Shown here one piece after another: positions 1 to 7,409 of a stretch of 44,538 nt of DNA. Source of the stretch: Nocardiopsis potens DSM 45234 (lineage in GTDB: Bacteria; Actinomycetota; Actinomycetes; Streptosporangiales; Streptosporangiaceae); contig NZ_ANBB01000055.1 of NCBI RefSeq assembly GCF_000341105.1, forward strand, positions 1-44,538. The letters are read 5' to 3'. How positions within the stretch are numbered: position 1 is the stretch's first letter; each line of letters starts with the position of its first letter. The position numbers and the translations under genes are program-made. The notes beneath the pieces were generated by a model. It was not told where the DNA came from and made no database searches. It was given only the letters and a program-made list of their open reading frames with translations.

Positions 1-796
1 AGTAGAGGCAGCAGCTGCGGCGGGTGAAGCGCCCGCCCCGGTCCAGGCGTCCCGCGCCGTTCAGCGGGCGGCCGGACAGGGCCGCGCGGAGCAGGGCGGA
101 CGCGCCGGGGGCGGCCTCCGGGCGGGCTTCGGAGAGGTGACGCACGGCGCCCGCGAACGCCGAGGCGGCATTGCCGCGCAGCACGCGGGGCGAGACCGCG
201 ACCCGGGAGGCGACCGCCCGGGACAGCGGCTCCACCAGGCCGTCCAGATAGCCGCCGGCCAGTGCGGCGGCGGCGCCCGCCGGGTCGGCCGCGGGATCGG
301 GCACGGCCGCGCCCCCGCCGTCCGCCAGCAGCGGCAGCGGCCCGCGCGGCGCCGGGCGCCAGCGCCAGGCGTCCGGGGCGGGGACGACGCCGTGCAGCAC
401 CGCGGCGCCGATCGCGGGGGAGAGCAGCCGCTCGGCTATGCCGAGGTGGAGCACGGACGCGGCGATGCGCGGCGGCACCTCCTCCGGGGCGATGCCGGTC
501 CGCTCGGCGAAGACCCGCCGGACGGCCTCGACCCGCCCGTCCAGGTAGGCCGGTTCGCGCAGCCCGGCGAGCGGACGCCAGGCCGGTGCCTCCCCGGTCC
601 CGGCCGGCGCCTCCCCGGTCCCCGCGGTCGTCTCCCCGGCCGCCGGGACCGGGAAGAATCCGCCGAGGCCGGCGAGGTCCGCGAGGGCGGCCCGGACCTC
701 CTCGGCGGAGGCCGCCCGGAGGCGAGGGACCGGCCCCGTCCGCTTCGGGAAGGGCGGGCCGGAGCCCGGCCCGGCGGGTCTGCGCGGAAGCGTCAT
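1..796 (-). CDS. FhuF-like (2Fe-2S)-binding protein, C-terminus cut by window edge
   Basis: The frame starts at ATG 796 on the minus strand, preceded by a GGAGAGGG ribosome site, and runs open to base 2 (265 codons), so the 3' end lies outside the window. The last visible residues are RRSCCLY. In FhuF-type siderophore-iron reductases the C-terminus is R-S-C-C-L-x-Y followed by C-x-x-C, and the four cysteines hold a 2Fe-2S cluster; only the first Cys pair is visible here. Residues 50-70 contain two short A-P-A-G-T-G-E type repeats, an Ala/Pro/Gly-rich linker. The family reduces ferric siderophores in the cytoplasm to release iron. The fold is suggested by the motif only, and I see no siderophore transporter beside it. 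An alternative is one of the uncharacterised FhuF-C-terminal proteins of actinobacteria. Confidence 0.72.
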   Translation of the reverse strand, partial: MTLPRRPAGPGSGPPFPKRTGPVPRLRAASAEEVRAALADLAGLGGFFPVPAAGETTAGTGEAPAGTGEAPAWRPLAGLREPAYLDGRVEAVRRVFAERTGIAPEEVPPRIAASVLHLGIAERLLSPAIGAAVLHGVVPAPDAWRWRPAPRGPLPLLADGGGAAVPDPAADPAGAAAALAGGYLDGLVEPLSRAVASRVAVSPRVLRGNAASAFAGAVRHLSEARPEAAPGASALLRAALSGRPLNGAGRLDRGGRFTRRSCCLY

Positions 797-919
797 CCCT
801 CTCCGCCTTCCACCGACGGACCGCGGCAGACCGCCGGGCAGGGCCTGTGCGTTCTGCCTGCGCCTTCCCCGCGGCGCGGCCCCGCGGCCGGGCGGCCGCC
901 CGCGCGGCCCCCGGGAGAC

Positions 920-1108
920 CCGGGAACGGCGCCCGCTCTCCCGTCCCGAGGGGGCGGATTCTTCGCCGTGCGCGGTTGAGCACCGGGCCCGGCGCCCGCT
1001 CTCCCGATCGGAGGGGGCGGATTCTTCGCCGTGCACGGTCGACCGCCGGGAACGGCGCCGGCTCTCCCGTCCCGAGGGGGCGGAGCCTCTGCCGTGTGCC
1101 ATTGACCG
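920..1108. repeat. Three tandem 63-bp direct repeats in a 507-bp intergenic gap
   Basis: Units start at 920, 983 and 1046, exactly 63 bp apart. Each contains a CCGGG(AA/CC)CGGCGCC start, a CGCTCTCCCG segment, GAGGGGGCGGA, and a TTCTTCGCCGTG or CTCTGCCGTG end. A decayed fourth unit may begin near 1109. The third copy has drifted most at its 3' end. The period is a multiple of three, so all frames stay open across the repeats, which makes false ORFs here. Apart from the repeats I see no gene between 797 and 1303. Confidence 0.8.
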
Positions 1109-1303
1109 CTGAGCCTGGTGCCCGTTCGCCCAAGCCGGACCCGGGTTGCCGGGCGGCGGACGGAGGAGGGAAGTCGGCGGGGCAGCCGTGCCCGGAGCGG
1201 GCGCGGAAGGCGGCCTCGCGCAGGGCGGGGACCGGGCCGGGCGCCGGGCGCGTCCCCGGGAGAACGGCGGGACACGGCCCCGGGCGCGCCGCCGCATCGG
1301 AGA

Positions 1304-2284
1304 ATGGTCGCCATGGACGGCATTCTCCCCTTCCCCGACGGAGCCGAACTCGACCACATCGTCTACGCGGTACCGGACCTCGAAGCGGCGGCGCGCCGCT
1401 TCGCCCGGGAGACCGGGGTGGAACCGGCGCCGGGCGGCGCGCATCCCGGCTGGGGCACCCGGAACCTGCTGGTCGGCCTGGGCGGCAGGGCCTATCTGGA
1501 GATCATCGGCCCCGACCCGGAGCAGGAGGAGCCCGGGCGGCCGCGCCCCTTCGGCATCGACGGCCTGCCCGGCCCCGGCGCGGTCACCTGGGCGGTCCGC
1601 ACCCCCGACCTGGACGGCGCGGTGCGCCGCGCCCGCGCCGCGGGCTACGACCCCGGCGAGGTCCTCTCGATGAGCCGCCGGGTCCCCGGCGGCGCCCTGC
1701 TCGAATGGCGGCTCACCGACCCGGACGCGGCCCGTCCGGGGGCGGTGCCCTTCCTCATCGACTGGGGCGGCTCCCCGCACCCGGCCGATTCGGGGCCGCC
1801 GGAGGTCCGCCCGCTCGCGGCGACCCTGCACCACCCGGATCCGGGGGCCGCGGAGGGGCCGCTGGCCGCGCTCGGCCTTCCGGTCCCGGTCCGCCCCGGC
1901 CCGCCGGGCCTCTCGCTGGCCGTGGAGGGACCGGCCGGCCGGCTCTCCCTCCGCCCGCCGGCCGCCGGCGGGGGATCCGGCTCCCCGGGCGGCGGCCGGC
2001 GGGGCGGTCCGGGGAGGCGGCCGCGCCAGGGCGGGCCGTGGTGCGGCGGGCGGAAGGCGGGACGCCCGGCCCGGTCCGCGCTCACGGCTCCCGGAGCAGC
2101 CGCTCGGCGGTGTCGCGCAGGGCCGCGCGGTCGACGCCGAGGCGGATCAGGGCCTCGGCGGCGCGGCCCTCGGCGCGCAGCAGGCCGAGCAGCACGTGCC
2201 CGGTGCGGATCGAGGGCCCGCGGCGGTTCAGCCGGATCGCCTCGCGCAGCGCGAGTTCCAGCGCCTTCTTCGCGCTCCGGGTGA
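1304..2284 (+). CDS. Glyoxalase-like (VOC superfamily) protein with run-on C-terminus
   Basis: From ATG 1304 the protein begins MVAMDGIL and then reads LDHIVYAVPDLEAAARRF, the usual opening of a Glyoxalase_3-type domain (first beta-alpha unit, with the His of DHIVYAV as possible metal ligand). WGTRNLLVGLG and YLEIIGPDP are the next conserved strands, and VPFLIDWGG lies near residue 150. The recognisable domain ends at about residue 220 (nt 1965). The remaining roughly 100 residues are Gly/Arg/Pro-rich and overlap the 3' part of the opposite-strand Clp-N gene by 203 bp, so the true end is probably nearer 2000 and the stop has been lost or displaced by a frameshift. The substrate cannot be predicted. 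ATG 1313 is an alternative start. Confidence 0.7.
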   Translation: MVAMDGILPFPDGAELDHIVYAVPDLEAAARRFARETGVEPAPGGAHPGWGTRNLLVGLGGRAYLEIIGPDPEQEEPGRPRPFGIDGLPGPGAVTWAVRTPDLDGAVRRARAAGYDPGEVLSMSRRVPGGALLEWRLTDPDAARPGAVPFLIDWGGSPHPADSGPPEVRPLAATLHHPDPGAAEGPLAALGLPVPVRPGPPGLSLAVEGPAGRLSLRPPAAGGGSGSPGGGRRGGPGRRPRQGGPWCGGRKAGRPARSALTAPGAAARRCRAGPRGRRRGGSGPRRRGPRRAAGRAARARCGSRARGGSAGSPRAARVPAPSSRSG

Positions 2285-2537
2285 AGGGCAGGTGCCGCCC
2301 GCCGAACAGGCCCCGGCGCGGCGCCGGGTGGCCGCGCTCCAGGGCCCGGACGGCGCCGCGCAGCTCCTCCGGTCCGGCGCCGTGCTCGGCGAGTGCCCGC
2401 GCCGCGCTCCCCGCCGCCTCGCCGGCCAGCCCGAGCAGCACGTGCTCGGTGCCGATCCGGCCGTCGCCGAGGTCCCGGGCGGCTTCCTGCGCGCCGGTGA
2501 CGGCGGCGCGGGCGCCCTTGGTGAAGCGTTCGAACAT
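2082..2537 (-). CDS. Clp N-terminal (double Clp repeat) domain protein
   Basis: A 151-residue protein made only of the two helical Clp-N repeats: FERFTKGARAAVTGAQEAA...TEHVLLGLA (residues 2-37) and FTRSAKKALELALREA...TGHVLLGLL. There is no AAA+ module, so it is not ClpA/C itself. In Clp ATPases this domain docks adaptors and substrates; stand-alone versions in actinobacteria are thought to act as substrate-recognition or anti-adaptor proteins, but that role is inferred. ATG 2537 is chosen because AGGAGG lies about 6 nt upstream (2544-2549). It is likely transcribed from the TTGACA/TATCGT promoter at 2594-2622, which is covered by three repressor-like operators, so the gene is probably tightly regulated. 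Its 3' end overlaps the run-on tail of the glyoxalase-like gene. Confidence 0.85.
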   Translation of the reverse strand: MFERFTKGARAAVTGAQEAARDLGDGRIGTEHVLLGLAGEAAGSAARALAEHGAGPEELRGAVRALERGHPAPRRGLFGGRHLPFTRSAKKALELALREAIRLNRRGPSIRTGHVLLGLLRAEGRAAEALIRLGVDRAALRDTAERLLREP

Positions 2538-2562
2538 GGCCGTCCTCCTATCGCCGAGACGA

Positions 2563-2633
2563 GTCAACAAAAGTTGACCGTCAACTAAAGCTGACGATAG
2601 GGGGGCGGTGTGGAGTTGTCAATAAAAGTTGAC
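2563..2633 (-). promoter_or_regulatory. Promoter with three copies of a 16-bp operator, driving the Clp-N gene
   Basis: On the minus strand, TTGACA (2622-2617), a 17-bp spacer and TATCGT (2599-2594) form a good sigma-70-type promoter. Three matches to GTCAAC-N4-GTTGAC lie at 2563-2578 (perfect, spacer AAAA), 2580-2595 (right arm GCTGAC) and 2618-2633 (left arm GTCAAT). The third covers the -35 box, the second touches the -10 box and the first lies just downstream, the geometry expected for a repressor. The first two copies are 17 bp apart. No obvious regulator gene sits next to it in this window. Confidence 0.75.
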
Positions 2634-2635
2634 GG

Positions 2636-3328
2636 TCACTCCTGCGGCTTGCGCAGGTGGTGGATCCAGGCCGGCGGGAAGTTGGCGACCACCCGGTCGG
2701 TGTGCACGCCGTACCGGTTCACCCACTCCTCGACCACCCAGGAGGAGCGCGCCTGGCGCAGGTAGTCCTCCCGGGGGGCGATGACCGCCTTGACCTCCTT
2801 GGTGTACAGGTAGCCGAAGAACGACAGCCGGCCGCCCGGGCGCAGCACGGTGAAGTAGTAGTCCAGGATCTCCCGGACCTCCTCGGCGGTGAAGTTGGCG
2901 AACGGCAGGCCGGAGATGATCACGTCGTAGCGGCGGTCCGGGCCCATCTCGGTGACCAGCCGGTCGTGCACCTCGATCCGGTCCCGGACCGCGGCGAAGT
3001 CCGAGTCGGTCTCCACCAGGGTGCGCAGGCGCGCCGCCATCTCGGAGTTGGCCTCGACCAGGTCGGCGGTGTCGCCGGGGCGCATGTTCGCGGCGATGGA
3101 CCGGGAGACCGGGCCGGTGCCGGCGCCGCCCTCCAGGATCGAGAGCGGGGCGGACGGGTCGTCCCGCTCGGCCAGGTGGCGGGTGAGGGCCGCGGCCAGC
3201 GCGGGGCTGCTCGGGACGACCGAGCCGGTCGCCCGGAAGGTGCGCAGGGCCTCGCGCAGGAAGAGCCCGGCGTCGCGCAGCCGGGAGTCGATGCGGAAAG
3301 CGTCGGAGGGACTCTTAGTCGCTGCCAT
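2636..3328 (-). CDS. Class I SAM-dependent methyltransferase, phospholipid N-methyltransferase-like
   Basis: 230 residues. SAM-binding motif I is ILEGGAGTG (residues 64-72), followed by an acidic residue at the end of the next strand (DLVEANSEM) and by DVIISGLPFANF in the motif IV position. The S-G-L-P-F element is typical of bacterial phosphatidylethanolamine N-methyltransferases of the PmtA group and their rRNA-dimethylase-like relatives, so a lipid headgroup substrate is the best guess but not proven. RPGGRLSFFGYLY is a post-motif strand. The start at ATG 3328 fits a near-leaderless mRNA: TTCACA (3366-3361), 16 bp, TACTAA (3344-3339) puts the transcript start within about 5 nt of the ATG, and there is no Shine-Dalgarno. 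It ends only 3 bp from the third operator of the Clp-N promoter. Confidence 0.8.
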   Translation of the reverse strand: MAATKSPSDAFRIDSRLRDAGLFLREALRTFRATGSVVPSSPALAAALTRHLAERDDPSAPLSILEGGAGTGPVSRSIAANMRPGDTADLVEANSEMAARLRTLVETDSDFAAVRDRIEVHDRLVTEMGPDRRYDVIISGLPFANFTAEEVREILDYYFTVLRPGGRLSFFGYLYTKEVKAVIAPREDYLRQARSSWVVEEWVNRYGVHTDRVVANFPPAWIHHLRKPQE

Positions 3329-3431
3329 GCGCAGCACGTTAGTACGTGTCCTGTTCGGAATGTGTGAAGTCCCGGCGGGTGTTCCGGGCCCGGGGCGGCC
3401 GGTCCGCCGCCCCGGATCCGGCGGGCGGGGG

Positions 3432-4382
3432 TCAGCCCTCCGCGGCGAAGGCGTGCCGGAGCGCCGCGTTGACCGCGGTCTCGGCCCGCCGCGCGGAGCC
3501 GAGGAAGGCGCCGAAGCCGAGGATGCCGTGGAACCCGTCGTTGATCCGGACCGTGGTGGCCGGAACGCCGGCCGCGGCCAGCGCCCGCGCGTAGGCCTCG
3601 CCCTCGTCACGCAGCGGGTCGAAGTCGGCGGTGAGCACCAGCGCCGGCGGCAGCCCCTCCAGCGAGCCGGCGAGCAGCGGCGAGCACCGGGGGTCCTCCG
3701 CGTCGGCGGGGGAGGCGAGGTACTGGTCGGCGAACCAGCTCATGGCGCCGGCGGTGAGGAAGTAGTCCTGACCGTTCTCCCGGTACGAGGGGTAGCGCTC
3801 CCCGGTCTCGTCCGCGGTCCAGTCGACCACCGGGTAGACCAGGGCCTGGAATGCCAGGCCGGGGCCGCCGGCGTCCCGGGCCAGCTGCGCGGTGACCGCG
3901 GCCAGGCAGCCGCCCGCGCTGTCCCCGGCGACCGCCAGCCGCCCGGGGTCGATCCCGAACTCCCCGGCGTTGGCGGCGATCCAGCGCAGTGCGGCGAAGG
4001 CGTCGTCGACCGGGGCGGGGAAGGGGTGCTCCGGGGCGAGCCGGTAGTCCACCGAGACCACCGACGCGCCGGTGCCGGCCGCGATGATCCGGCATACGTG
4101 GTCGTGCGAGTCCAGGTCGCCGATGACGAACCCGCCGCCGTGGAAGAAGACGACGCCGGGCAGGACCGCCCCGGGCTCCGGGTGGTAGTGCCGGAGCGGG
4201 ACCGGGCCGGCGGGGCCGGGCGCCTCGGCCGCGCGGACCAGGGCGATCTCCGGGCCGCTCGGCGGCGTCCGCCTCTCCCGCAGGGCGGCGCGCAGCTCCG
4301 CGGCCGGCAGGCCGGCGCCGATCTCGGGTCCGTTGCGGGTCATGAGTTCGAGGAAGTCGAGGGTCTCCTGGCTGGGCCGCAT
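3432..4382 (-). CDS. Alpha/beta hydrolase, HSL-family esterase/lipase
   Basis: 316 residues, normal for the hormone-sensitive-lipase family. Visible motifs are the oxyanion-hole HGGG (81-84), VDYRLAPEHPFPAP (111-124), the nucleophile elbow GDSAGG (Ser155), TADFDPLRDEG with the likely catalytic Asp255, and GFHG with His285. All three catalytic residues are present, so it should be an active cytoplasmic esterase on short or medium acyl esters; the substrate is unknown. ATG 4382 has a GGGAGCAGG ribosome site. A partial copy of codons 10-42 lies 264 bp upstream (4519-4616), in frame and degraded. The gene is divergent from the SDR at 4839. Confidence 0.9.
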   Translation of the reverse strand: MRPSQETLDFLELMTRNGPEIGAGLPAAELRAALRERRTPPSGPEIALVRAAEAPGPAGPVPLRHYHPEPGAVLPGVVFFHGGGFVIGDLDSHDHVCRIIAAGTGASVVSVDYRLAPEHPFPAPVDDAFAALRWIAANAGEFGIDPGRLAVAGDSAGGCLAAVTAQLARDAGGPGLAFQALVYPVVDWTADETGERYPSYRENGQDYFLTAGAMSWFADQYLASPADAEDPRCSPLLAGSLEGLPPALVLTADFDPLRDEGEAYARALAAAGVPATTVRINDGFHGILGFGAFLGSARRAETAVNAALRHAFAAEG

Positions 4383-4616
4383 CGGCGCACCTGCTCCCTT
4401 CGGGGGTGGGCCCGCCGCGGCGGGCCCGGGGGACCGAACCGGATTCTGCTCCCGGACCCTAACCGCCCGCCGCCCCGCGGGGGAGGGGGGAACCCGCCCC
4501 GGATCATCCGCCGGACGGCCGCTCGGCGGCGTCCGCCTCTCCCGCAGGGCGGCGCGCAGCTCCGCGGCCGGCAGGCCGGCGCCGGTCTCGGGTCCGTCGC
4601 AGGTCACGAGTTCAGG
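4255..4616. repeat. Partial duplication of the esterase 5' end (about 98 bp, 264-bp offset)
   Basis: Bases 4255-4352, inside the esterase gene, recur at 4519-4616 in the upstream gap with only a few substitutions. Both copies encode GAGLPAAELRAALRERRTPPSG on the minus strand; the upstream copy has lost its ATG context and reads through without a start of its own. The remainder of the 456-bp gap (4383-4838) is Pro/Arg-rich noncoding-looking DNA plus the ribosome site of the SDR. Confidence 0.8.
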
Positions 4617-4838
4617 GAGGGGCGGGCCGGGACGCCGCCCGGCCCGCGTTCCGGCGGCCGCCCGCCGTGCCGCAGACTGGGATACCCCTCGGGACGATCC
4701 GGGGCGTACCGGACCCCGCCGGCGCCCCGTCCCGCGCGCCCGCGGCCGCAGGGTCCCGGAAGGCGCCGCGGGCCAGGGCCCTCCCGAGGCGACCGACCCG
4801 TCCCGGCCCGCCGGCCGGGCCCCTCGGAAGGAGCATCG

Positions 4839-5669
4839 ATGAGCGGCACCTCCCACCCCCGGACCGCACTGGTCACCGGGGCCTCCACCGGCATCGGCGA
4901 GCGGTTCGCGCGCGACCTGGCCGAGCGCGGCTACGCCCTGGTGCTGGTGGCCCGCCGGGCCGAGCTGCTGAAAGGACTCGCCGAGGAGCTGGCCGACCGG
5001 TACGGCGCCCGCACCGAGGTGCTCCCCGCGGACCTGGGGACCCCCGAGGGGGTGCGCACCGCGGCCGAGCGGCTCAGAGCCGACGGCACCGACGGCCGGG
5101 CCCCGATCGACCTGCTGGTGAACAACGCCGGCCGCGGCGACGGCGGCGTCTTCACCGAGCAGGACCCGGACGACGTGGACGCGATGATCGACCTGAACGT
5201 GCGCGCCGTGCTCCGGCTCGCCGGCGCGGTGCTCCCGGTGCAGATCGCCCGGCGCGCCGCCGAGGGGCCGGGCCGCCCGCTCGGCGTGATCAACGTGTCC
5301 TCGCTGGCCGGGGAGCTCCCGGTCAACCCGGGCGGCTCGGTCTACAGCGCCGCAAAGTCCTTCGTGACCCGGTGGAGCGAGTCGGTCGCGGCGGAGACCG
5401 CACCGCACGGGGTGCACGTCACCGCGGTGCTGCCCGGGTTCGTCCGCACCGACATGACCCGCGGCGTGCAGGAGAGCGGCCTGCCCGACCTGGCCTTCGT
5501 GCCCAAGGAGCAGGTGGTCCGGGACGCGCTGCGGGCCTGGGCGGCCGGCCGCGGCACGGTCGTCCCGGGCGCCCAGTACCGGGCCGCCGACGGGCTGCTC
5601 CGCGGAATCCCGCGCACCCTGTACCGCGCCGCCGCCGGCCGCCTCGCCCGGCGCGGCGCCTCCTCCTGA
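4839..5669 (+). CDS. Short-chain dehydrogenase/reductase (SDR)
   Basis: 276 residues of classical SDR layout: TALVTGASTGIG cofactor loop (TGxxxGIG at 13-20), VARR after beta-2 suggesting NADPH preference, NNAG (95-98), catalytic Ser154/155, Y169-S-A-A-K173, and the LPGFVRTDM segment after beta-6. The family oxidises or reduces alcohol/carbonyl groups with NAD(P)H; this subgroup (DltE/YqjQ-like with a long C-terminal helix region) has no assigned substrate. ATG 4839 follows GGAAGGAG at 4826-4833. It is a single gene, divergent from the esterase, with convergent neighbour GNAT 5902. Confidence 0.88.
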   Translation: MSGTSHPRTALVTGASTGIGERFARDLAERGYALVLVARRAELLKGLAEELADRYGARTEVLPADLGTPEGVRTAAERLRADGTDGRAPIDLLVNNAGRGDGGVFTEQDPDDVDAMIDLNVRAVLRLAGAVLPVQIARRAAEGPGRPLGVINVSSLAGELPVNPGGSVYSAAKSFVTRWSESVAAETAPHGVHVTAVLPGFVRTDMTRGVQESGLPDLAFVPKEQVVRDALRAWAAGRGTVVPGAQYRAADGLLRGIPRTLYRAAAGRLARRGASS

Positions 5670-5670
5670 C

Positions 5671-5879
5671 CGAGCGGGGAGGGGCGCGGCCGGCGCCGTC
5701 CGGTCGGTTCCGGTGCGCGGGGTGCGGAACTCCGCTCCCGGTCCCCGCTCCGTGCGCACCGCCGCCGGGCCCGTGCGGCGCCTGGTCCGGCCGGGGAGGG
5801 CCGCGGCCGGCGCCGTCCGGTCGGCCCGGGTGCGCAAGGCGCGGAAATCCGCTCCGGGTCTCCGCGCCGTGTGTCCTGT
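5671..5879. repeat. Two copies of a ~92-bp intergenic repeat
   Basis: 5671-5762 and 5788-5879 are direct repeats 116-117 bp apart. The best-conserved core is CGGCCGGCGCCGTCCGGTCGG (starting at 5688 and 5804), followed by a CCGGGTGCGC/CCGGTGCGC, CGGAA(C/A)TCCGCTC and CTCCG(C/T)GCCGTG-like series. They fill the gap between the convergent SDR and GNAT genes. No U-tract terminator is evident. Confidence 0.65.
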
Positions 5880-5901
5880 GCCGGACTCTCCGGCGGAGCG
5901 G

Positions 5902-6684
5902 TCAGTCCGGCCGCTCTGGGAGCAGCACCGTGGTGAACACGCCCTGGTCGCGGAAGCCCAGGCGGTCGTAGAGGCGCTTGGCCGGGTTGTCCGCGGTCAC
6001 CGCCAGGCCGACCTCGGCCAGGCCGGCGGCGGAGGCGCGGGCCAGTGCCCGGCGGAGCAGCAGCCCGCCGAGGCCCGCGTAGCGCGGCTCGGGGCGGCGG
6101 AACACCTCGCCGATCCACGGCACGTCGTCCGACCGGTCGTTGAGGATCAGGCCGGCGGCCACCCGGTCGCCCTCGGGGCGCTCCTCGTCGACCACGAGCG
6201 CGCTCAGCCCCATCACCGGCCCCAGGACCGCCCCGCTGAGCAGCATGAGCAGCGCCCGGAACTTCTCGACCGGGTCGTCGCGGTCGGCGGGCCGGTCCGG
6301 GTGGCCGGGCGGGAAGGCCGCGTCGAGCGCCCGGAACACCTCCTCCGGAGTCCGGTCCAGCGGGGTGATCCGCAGCCCGCCGGCCTCGGGCGCCAGGTCC
6401 GGCCAGGAGGCGGGCGGCGGGTCGGAGGCCAGCGGCCGGCGCATCTCGTGCGCCCGCCGGGTCGCCCTCCCGCCCAGGCCGACGAGCTCCCGGGCGAACT
6501 CCTCCGGGGCGACCACCCGCCACCCCGCCAGCCGCTCGGCGGCGGCGCGGGCCGCCCCGGGGCCGAGCGGCCGCAGGGAGGCCGCGACCCGGGCGTCTCC
6601 GGCCGAGCGGTCCAGGTAGTCGAGGAGCGGCGCACCGTCAGGGCCGGTGAGCACGGTCCGTTCCCGAGGGGCCTTGTCCGGCAT
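5902..6684 (-). CDS. GNAT-family N-acetyltransferase
   Basis: 260 residues. The GNAT fold is in the C-terminal half: GDRVAAGLILNDR (beta-4), then RYAGLGGLLLRRALARA, the acetyl-CoA pyrophosphate loop (R/Q-x-x-G-x-G/A), then VGLAVTADNPAKRLYDRLGF, the usual alpha-4/beta-7 ending. The first ~120 residues are an alpha-helical, Arg/Ala-rich extension without a family I recognise. It should acetylate an amine using acetyl-CoA; the substrate is unknown. ATG 6684 has GGAGG about 8 nt upstream. It is divergent from the VOC gene at 6873. Confidence 0.85.
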   Translation of the reverse strand: MPDKAPRERTVLTGPDGAPLLDYLDRSAGDARVAASLRPLGPGAARAAAERLAGWRVVAPEEFARELVGLGGRATRRAHEMRRPLASDPPPASWPDLAPEAGGLRITPLDRTPEEVFRALDAAFPPGHPDRPADRDDPVEKFRALLMLLSGAVLGPVMGLSALVVDEERPEGDRVAAGLILNDRSDDVPWIGEVFRRPEPRYAGLGGLLLRRALARASAAGLAEVGLAVTADNPAKRLYDRLGFRDQGVFTTVLLPERPD

Positions 6685-6872
6685 GCGACCTCCGAGCGTC
6701 CGGTTCTTCGGGGAGGACCGCAACGGTACTCCGCGGCGGCTCCGCCCGGGGCTCCGGGAGCCGGGCCGCCGCTCGCGGATCCGGCGTCCGGGGCGGCGCC
6801 ATTCAGGACGCGTACGGACCGGGTTCCCGCCCAACATCGTCCCCGACACCGAACACCGGCGAAGGGATCGCG

Positions 6873-7409
6873 ATGTCCGAGCAGGCCAGTGCCGCACCGG
6901 CGGGGTACACCACAGTCGCACCGTGGGTCGTCACCGACGACACCGGCGCCTTCCTCGACTTCGTCGCCGAGGCGTTCGGCGGCGTGGAGATCGGGCGGGT
7001 GCCCACCGAGGACGGCAAGATCGGCCACGGGGAGATCCGCGTCGGCGACACCGTCGTGCTCGCCTTCGACCGGCACTCGGACTGGCCCGCCATGCCCAGC
7101 CTCCTGCGCGTGTTCGTGCCCGACGCCGACGAGGCGTGCGCGCGGGCCGTCGCGGCCGGCGCCCGGGTCGTCACCCGCACCATGGACAACGCCTTCGGCC
7201 AGCGCGGAAGCCGGGTCAAGGACCCCTTCGGCAACATCTGGTGGGTGACCGCCCACGTCGAGGACGTCACCGAGGAGCTGATGTGGGAGCGGATGGAGGA
7301 CCCCGTCCACATCGAGGGCATGCGCGAGGCGCAGCAGACGCTCGACGCCGAGCTCAGCGGCCGGCGGCGCGGCCGGGACAGCGCACCGGTGCGGCCTGCG
7401 GGGTCCTAG
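6873..7409 (+). CDS. VOC / PhnB-like glyoxalase-fold protein
   Basis: 178 residues. The protein opens with YTTVAPWVVTDDTGAFLDFVAEAFGGVEIGRV, the PhnB/KdgM-like form of the VOC fold (N-terminal beta-alpha-beta, AFLDFVxxxFG). GHGEIRVGDTVVLAFD and VFVPDADEACARAVAAGA are the following strands and helix; DPFGNIWWVTAHVEDVT is the characteristic end of the second half. Unlike bleomycin-resistance proteins, it has a C-terminal tail EELMWERMED...EAQQTLDAEL. Substrate unknown. The ribosome site is GAAGGGA. Its TAG stop (7407-7409) overlaps the stop of the convergent pentapeptide-repeat gene. Confidence 0.85.
   Translation: MSEQASAAPAGYTTVAPWVVTDDTGAFLDFVAEAFGGVEIGRVPTEDGKIGHGEIRVGDTVVLAFDRHSDWPAMPSLLRVFVPDADEACARAVAAGARVVTRTMDNAFGQRGSRVKDPFGNIWWVTAHVEDVTEELMWERMEDPVHIEGMREAQQTLDAELSGRRRGRDSAPVRPAGS

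Noticed and set aside
262-2577. A 771-codon plus-strand open frame, and a 188-codon minus-strand frame over the 63-bp repeats
   Set aside because: Arg/Pro/Gly-rich composition, no domain, wrong codon-position bias; they are frames kept open by high GC opposite or alongside real genes and repeats.
3432-5837. Reading the esterase as an ~800-residue protein extending upstream to 5837
   Set aside because: The extension is antisense to the well-supported SDR and has no homologous content apart from the duplicated fragment; ATG 4382 has a good ribosome site and the family length.
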